64,000 nucleotides of DNA. Source: Stomorhina lunata. Taxonomy: Eukaryota > Arthropoda > Insecta > Diptera > Rhiniidae. The DNA lies in assembly GCA_933228675.1 (NCBI GenBank), contig OW121743.1, positions 115,431,781-115,495,780 of the forward strand, read 5' to 3'. The notes under the pieces are model-generated. The model saw only the letters and a program-made list of their open reading frames with translations. It searched no databases and was not told where the DNA came from. Shown one piece after another: positions 58,501 to 64,000 of the stretch. Position numbers and translations under genes: made by a program. Position 1 is the stretch's first letter, and every line of letters starts with the position of its first letter.

Positions 58501-61500
58501 TAAATATTTTGATAGTAAACAATTTTTCTAAAGAAAATATTTTGGTAGCAAAAAAGTTTTTAAAGAAAATATTTTGATAGCTAAAATTTTCTATACAAAA
58601 TATTTTAGTACCAAAAAATTTTCTGAAAAAAATATTTTAATAAAAAAAACTCTGTAGAAAATATTTTGATAACAAAAAAAAATTCTAAAGAAAATAATTT
58701 GATAGCAAAAAAAATTTTCCAAAAAATATTTAAATAGTATAAAAACTTTCAATAGAAAATATTTTGAAAGCAAAATATTTTCGAAAGAAAATATTTTGAT
58801 AGCAAAAAACATTCTATAGAAAATATTTTGATAGCAAAAAATTTTCTATATAAAGTATTTTGATAACCAAAAAAATTTAACAGAAAATATTTTGATAGCA
58901 AAAAAAGTTTTACAGAAAATATTTTGATAGCAAAAAATTTTCTAGAAAAATTTTATGATAAAAAAAAATGTCTATAGAAAATAATTTGATAGAAAAATAT
59001 TTTGATAGCAGAAAGTATTCCATAGAGAAAATCAATGATATTAAAATTGTTTATAAAAAATTTTTGATATTAAAATTTTTTAAAGAAAATTTTCACAACT
59101 TTAATATAAAAATTTTGGATATTAAATTTTTTTATAGCAAATTTTTGATATTAAAATATTTTTTACAAAAAAATTCGTTACTAAAATTTTTTAAAGAAAA
59201 TTTTGGTTCTAAAATTTGTCGGTATTAAATATTTCTAAAAAAATTGTCAGTACTAAAATTGTATTAAGAAGACTTTCTTTATTAAAATTTTATAGAGAAA
59301 ATTTTTGGTATTCAAATTTTATATACAAAAATTTCGGTATTAAAATTATATATATAGAAAATTTTCCATATTTAAATATAATAAAGAAAAATTTGGGTAT
59401 TAAATTTTCCTATCGAAAATTTTCCGTATTAAAATGTTCCTATCGAAAATTTTCCGTATTAAAATTTTATAAAGAAAATTTTCGGTATTAACATTTTATA
59501 AAGAAAATTTTCGATATTACAATTTTATAAAGAAAATTTTCGGTATTAAAATTTTATAAAGAAAATTTTCCGTATTAAAATTTTATAAAGAAAATATTCT
59601 TTATTTAAATTTTATAAAGAAAATTTTCGATATAAAATTTTTATAAAGAAAATTTTCGGTATTAAAATTGTATATTGAAAATTTTCGGTTTTAAAATTTT
59701 TGATACAAAACCATCGATATTAGAATTTTACATAAAAAATTTTCAGTTTCGAATTTTATATAGAAAATTTTTGTAGTATAATTTTATATAGAAAATTTCC
59801 GGTATTAAAACCTTATATACAAAATTTTCGGTACAAAAATTTTATAAAGAAAATTTTTGGTATAAAAATTTTCGGTATTTAAATTTTCTATAGAAAATTT
59901 TCGGTCTTAAAATTTTCTATAGAAAATTTTCGGTCTTAAAGTTTTCTATAGAAAATTTTCGATCTTAAAATTTTCTATAGAAAATTTTCGGTCTTAAAAT
60001 TTTCTATAGAAAATTTTCGGTCTTAAAATTTTCTATAGAAAATTTTCGGTATTAAAATTTTCTATACAAAATTTTCGGTATTAAAATTTTCTATAGAAAA
60101 TTTTCGGTATTAAAATTTTCTATAGAAAATTTTAGGTATTAAAATTTTCTATAGAAAATTTTCGGTATTAAAATTTTCTATAGAAAATTTTCGGTATTAA
60201 AATTTTCTATAGAAAATTTTCGGTATTAAAATTTTCTATAAAAAAATTTTCGGTAATAAAATTTTCTATAGAAAATTTTCGGTAACAAAATTTTCTATAG
60301 AAAATTTTCGGTAACAAAATTTTCTATAGAAAATTTTCGGTATTAAAATTTTCTATAGAAAATTTTCGGTATTAAAATTTTCTATAGAAAATTTTCGGTA
60401 TTAAAATTTTCTATAGAAAATTTTCGGTATTAAAATTTTCTATAGAAAATTTTCGGTATTAAAATTTTCTATAGAAAATTTTCGGTATTAAAATTTTCTA
60501 TAGAAAATTTTTGGTATTAAAATTTTCTATAGAAAATTTTCGGTATTAAAATTTTCTATAGAAAATTTTCGGTATTAAAATTTTCTATAGAAAATTTTCG
60601 GTATTAAAATTTTCTATAGAAAATTTTCGGTATTAAAATTTTCTATAGAAAATTTTCGGTATTAAAATTTTCTATAGAAAATTTTCGGTATTAAAATTTT
60701 CTATAGAAAATTTTCGGTATTAAAATTTTCTATAGAAAATTTTCGGTATTAAAATTTTCTATAGAAAATTTTCGGTATTAAAATTTTCTATAGAAAATTT
60801 TCGGTATTAAAATTTTCTATAGAAAATTTTCGGTATTAAAATTTTCTATAGAAAATTTTCGGTATTAAAATTTTCTATAGAAAATTTTCGGTATTAAAAT
60901 TTTCTATAGAAAATTTTCGGTATTAAAATTTTCTATAGAAAATTTTCGGTATTAAAATTTTCTATAGAAAATTTTCGGTATTAAAATTTTCTATAGAAAA
61001 TTTTCGGTATTAAAATTTTCTATAGAAAATTTTCGGTATTAAAATTTTCTATAGAAAATTTTCGGTATTAAAATTTTCTATAGAAAATTTTCGGTATTAA
61101 AATTTTCTATAGAAAATTTTCGGTATTATAATTTTCTATAGAAAATTTTCGGTATTATAATTTTCTATAGAAAATTTTCGGTATTAAAATTTTCTATAGA
61201 AAATTTTCGGTATTAAAATTTTCTATAGAAAATTTTCGGTATTAAAATTTTCTGTAGAAAATTTTCGGTATTAAAATTTTCTATAGAAAATTTTCGGTAT
61301 TAAAATTTTCTATAGAAAATTTTCGGTATTAAAATTTTCTATACAAAATTTTCGGTATTAAAATTTTCTATACAAAATTTTCGGTATTAAAATTTTCTAT
61401 ACAAAATTTTCGGTATTAAAATTGTATATAGAAAATTTTCGGTATTAAAATTTTATATAGAAAATTTTCGGTATTAAAATTTTATATAGAAAATTTTCGG

Positions 61501-62985
61501 TATTAAAATTTTATATAGAAAATTTTCGGTACTAAAATTTTATATAGAAAATTTTCTGTATTAAAATTATATAGAAAATTTTCGGTATTAATATTTTATA
61601 CAGAAAATTTTCGGTATTAAAATTTTATATAGAAAATTTTCGCTATTAAAATTTTATATAGAAAATTTTCGCTATTAAAATTTTATATAGAAAATTTTCG
61701 CTATTAAAATTTTATTTAGAAATAAAATTTATATAGAAAATTTTCGGTATCAAAATTGTATATAGAAAATTTTCGCTATTCAAATTTTATATGGAAAATT
61801 TTCGGTATTAAAATTTTATATAGAAAGTTTTCATTATTAAGATTTTGTAAAGAAAATTTTCGGTATTTAAATTTTCTATAGAAAATTTTTGGTATTAAAA
61901 TTTTCTATAGAAAATTTTCGGTTTAAAAATTTTTGATATAAAACTTTCGATATTAGAATTTTATATAAAAATTTTCAGTTGAAAATTTTATATAGAAAAT
62001 TTTTGTAGTATAATTTTTTACAGAAAATTTTCGGTATACAAATTTTATATAGAAAATTTTCGGTATTAAAATTTTATATAGAAAATTTTGGGTATTAAAA
62101 TTTTATATAGAAAATTTTCGGTATTAAAATTTTATATAGAAAATTTTCGGTATTAAAATTTTATATAGAAAATTTTCAGTATTAAAATTTTATATAGAAA
62201 ATTTTCAGTATTAAAATTGTATATAGAAAATTTTCATTATTAAAATTTTATAAAGAAAATTTTCATTATTAAAATTTTATATAAAAAATTTTCGGTATTA
62301 AAATTTTGTATAGAAAATTTTCGGTACTAAAATTTTATAGAAAATTTTTGTTCTTAAAATTTTATAAAAAATTTTCAGTATTAAAATTTTATATCAAAAA
62401 TTTTGGGTATTTATAAAGAAAATTTGCGGTATATAGAAAATTTTGCGGTATAAAATTTTAAATAGAAAATTTTTGGTATTAAAATTTTGTCTCAAAAATT
62501 TTCGGTATCATAATTTTGTAAAGAAAATTGTCGGTATTAAAATTTTATATAGAAAATTTTCGGTATTAAAACTTTTTATAGAAAACTTTTGGAATCAAAA
62601 TTTGTATAGAAAATTTTCGGTATGAAATTGTATATAGGCAATTTTTAGTATTAAAATTGTCGGTATTAAAATTATGTTTACAAAATTTTCTATAGAAAAT
62701 TTTCTGTTAAAAATTTTCAGTATTAAAATTTTAACATAGAAAATGTTTGATATAAAACTGTAGAGAAAATTTTCGATATTTAAATTATATATAGAACATT
62801 TTTGGTAGAAAATTTTTCTATAAAAAATTTTTGGTATTAAATTTTTCTATAGAAAATTTTCTAAAGAAAATATTTTGATACTAAAAAATTTTCTTTAAAA
62901 AATATTTAGATATTAGATATTATTTGATACCAAAAAAATTTTTTAAGAAAATATTTTGATACCATAAAATTTGTTTAAATAGATT
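58501..62985. repeat. Palindromic-core satellite, array 11
   Basis: The 29-bp unit is TTTTCGGTATTAAAA plus TTTTCTATAGAAAA. A block of about 44 nearly identical units runs from about 60040 to 61330. Flanking zones are ordered: a GATAGCAAAAA form (58501-58960), a TATAAAG form (59460-59650), the CTATAG core, a CTATAC form (61340-61400), then a TATATAG form (61430-62400), and decayed sequence at both ends. Plus-strand ORFs at 58968-59491 and 62443-62625 are repeat-encoded. Confidence 0.96.
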
Positions 62986-64000
62986 TTTAAATTGTTACAA
63001 TTTAAACAATTTTGTTTTGCTGATTCTTTTAAGATTTTTAAATTGTTTGTGTCCTGGGGCCTTAAAAATAAAAAGGAAAAACCAATTATCCTTCAAATTA
63101 AGCCATTGAATTCGTTTAATTATATAAAATATGTTTTAATTCAAAAATCTCAGAAAACAGCCTTTTCTAAACACTCGAAAAATCAATCAAATCTATTTCA
63201 CTTTTCCGTAAAAAGTTAGCTCAAAAACTTCTTTCCCCAAAAAAAGGTTTTAAAAAAGTAACCACAATTTGTTATCCAAACAGAAACTTTTGTATTATTT
63301 TCTAATAAAAAATTAAAGAGAAAACTTTAAATAAACAATAATCCTCCCAAGAAACTTAACAAAAGGCTAATTTGTTTTTGTGTATTCCACAGGAATTTCC
63401 TGGGCTTTAAATGTATAACAAATTAGATCATTGTAAACTTAACCTAAATTGGCCTTTTTTTCTAACTAACCTAAAGAATTTTGGCCCATAGAGAAATTTT
63501 AATTTGTTTCTGCTGATAACAAAAAACCCGACACTCATTTTTATAATTTTTACAAATTTAACTTTTCTTTATCTAAAATAACCAAAATGTAAATAGTAAA
63601 AGAGAAACCTTTAAAATTTAAATATTAAATCTGACAAGAAGAACAGATTTTTTTGTATTTAAAATCCTAAACATTTTACCTTTATGAATATTTTCAAGTT
63701 TAGTTATAAAGAAAAAATAAAAACGAAAATATAAGAGATCTTGATAAAAATTTGCCTTTGAGTTTTTGGTCACCTTAAGCGTTAGGTTTTTAGAAAAAAA
63801 ATAAAGAATTCTTTCATCTTTTGTCAGATTTTGCCAGCTCTTATTTTGTAATTGTAAACTTATTGCTGGCTTTTCGTATCTTTTTTTCTAAAGGTTGAAA
63901 TCGGAAGAAAAAAAAAATAAATTATTATTCATAAAATCATAATGAACCTAATATAAATGTTTCCACTTTTTTTTGCGAAATCTTTTTAAAAAGGCTACAA
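62986..64000. other. Unique AT-rich DNA at right edge
   Basis: No array units, transposon ends or recognisable coding region. A 75-residue plus-strand ORF (62992-63219) is not distinctive. Confidence 0.5.

Noticed and set aside
1..62985. CRISPR-like array (regular repeats with spacers)
   Set aside because: Units are contiguous, without unique spacers, and the DNA is clearly eukaryotic.

Overview
This window is eukaryotic, very AT-rich nuclear DNA, most likely from a higher fly (Diptera, probably a calyptrate such as a blow fly or muscid). The grounds are a mariner element of the DD41D ('rosa'-like) type, repeats whose layout resembles the INE-1/DINE-1 Helitron-like elements of flies, many TG/CA and ATGT microsatellites, and giant-intron-like spacer DNA. 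The species call is inference. There is no convincing intact protein gene. The only clear coding-derived sequence is a broken mariner transposase at 48012-49090.

More than half of the window consists of eleven satellite-like arrays: 1-2040, 3709-6240, 7285-10862, 12001-15760, 17086-21120, 22631-26920, 28191-31165, 32481-36470, 37976-40975, 43426-46590 and 58501-62985. All are built on one 14-bp perfect palindrome, TTTTCTATAGAAAA, joined by a short linker that differs from array to array (CGTTAAACAA, CATTATAA, GATCTTAA, CATTACAA, CGATATAA, CGATAAAA, AACGAAAA, CGGTATTA). Unit lengths are 28-33 bp. Several arrays have homogenised centres with decayed edges, higher-order repeats, or inversions. 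The long open frames inside them, such as those with an 11-residue repeat, follow from unit length and are not genes.

Between the first ten arrays lie 1.0-2.5 kb spacers of ordinary AT-rich DNA with microsatellites and no recognisable gene. Several short sequences recur in different arrays or spacers: a hairpin element with loop TTATTTATTA (five copies in arrays 4, 6 and 10), a GCGCACAGTGGGGCA motif (37.6-54.1 kb, both strands), a degenerate ACTTTTGTAT/TAAAAG edge repeat, and an ACTATGACTA-like edge repeat. A 506-bp MITE with good terminal inverted repeats and TTAA at both ends sits in array 8.

The largest array-free stretch, 46591-58500, is a mobile-element graveyard followed by a triplet-rich region. 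A 1298-bp mariner lies at 47900-49197, directly against and probably inside one arm of an old inverted repeat centred near 50110. Next come four copies of an INE-1-like element: one forward, one reverse, one forward and one truncated forward in tandem. From about 55.9 to 58.4 kb the DNA is rich in TTG/CTG triplets and homopolymers, as in fly UTRs or introns. The right end, 62986-64000, is featureless.

The most unusual content is the satellite superfamily itself, with a shared palindromic core, array-specific linkers and the hairpin element embedded in unrelated arrays. All repeat-unit lengths and positions were read by eye, and edges are approximate to about 10-40 bp.
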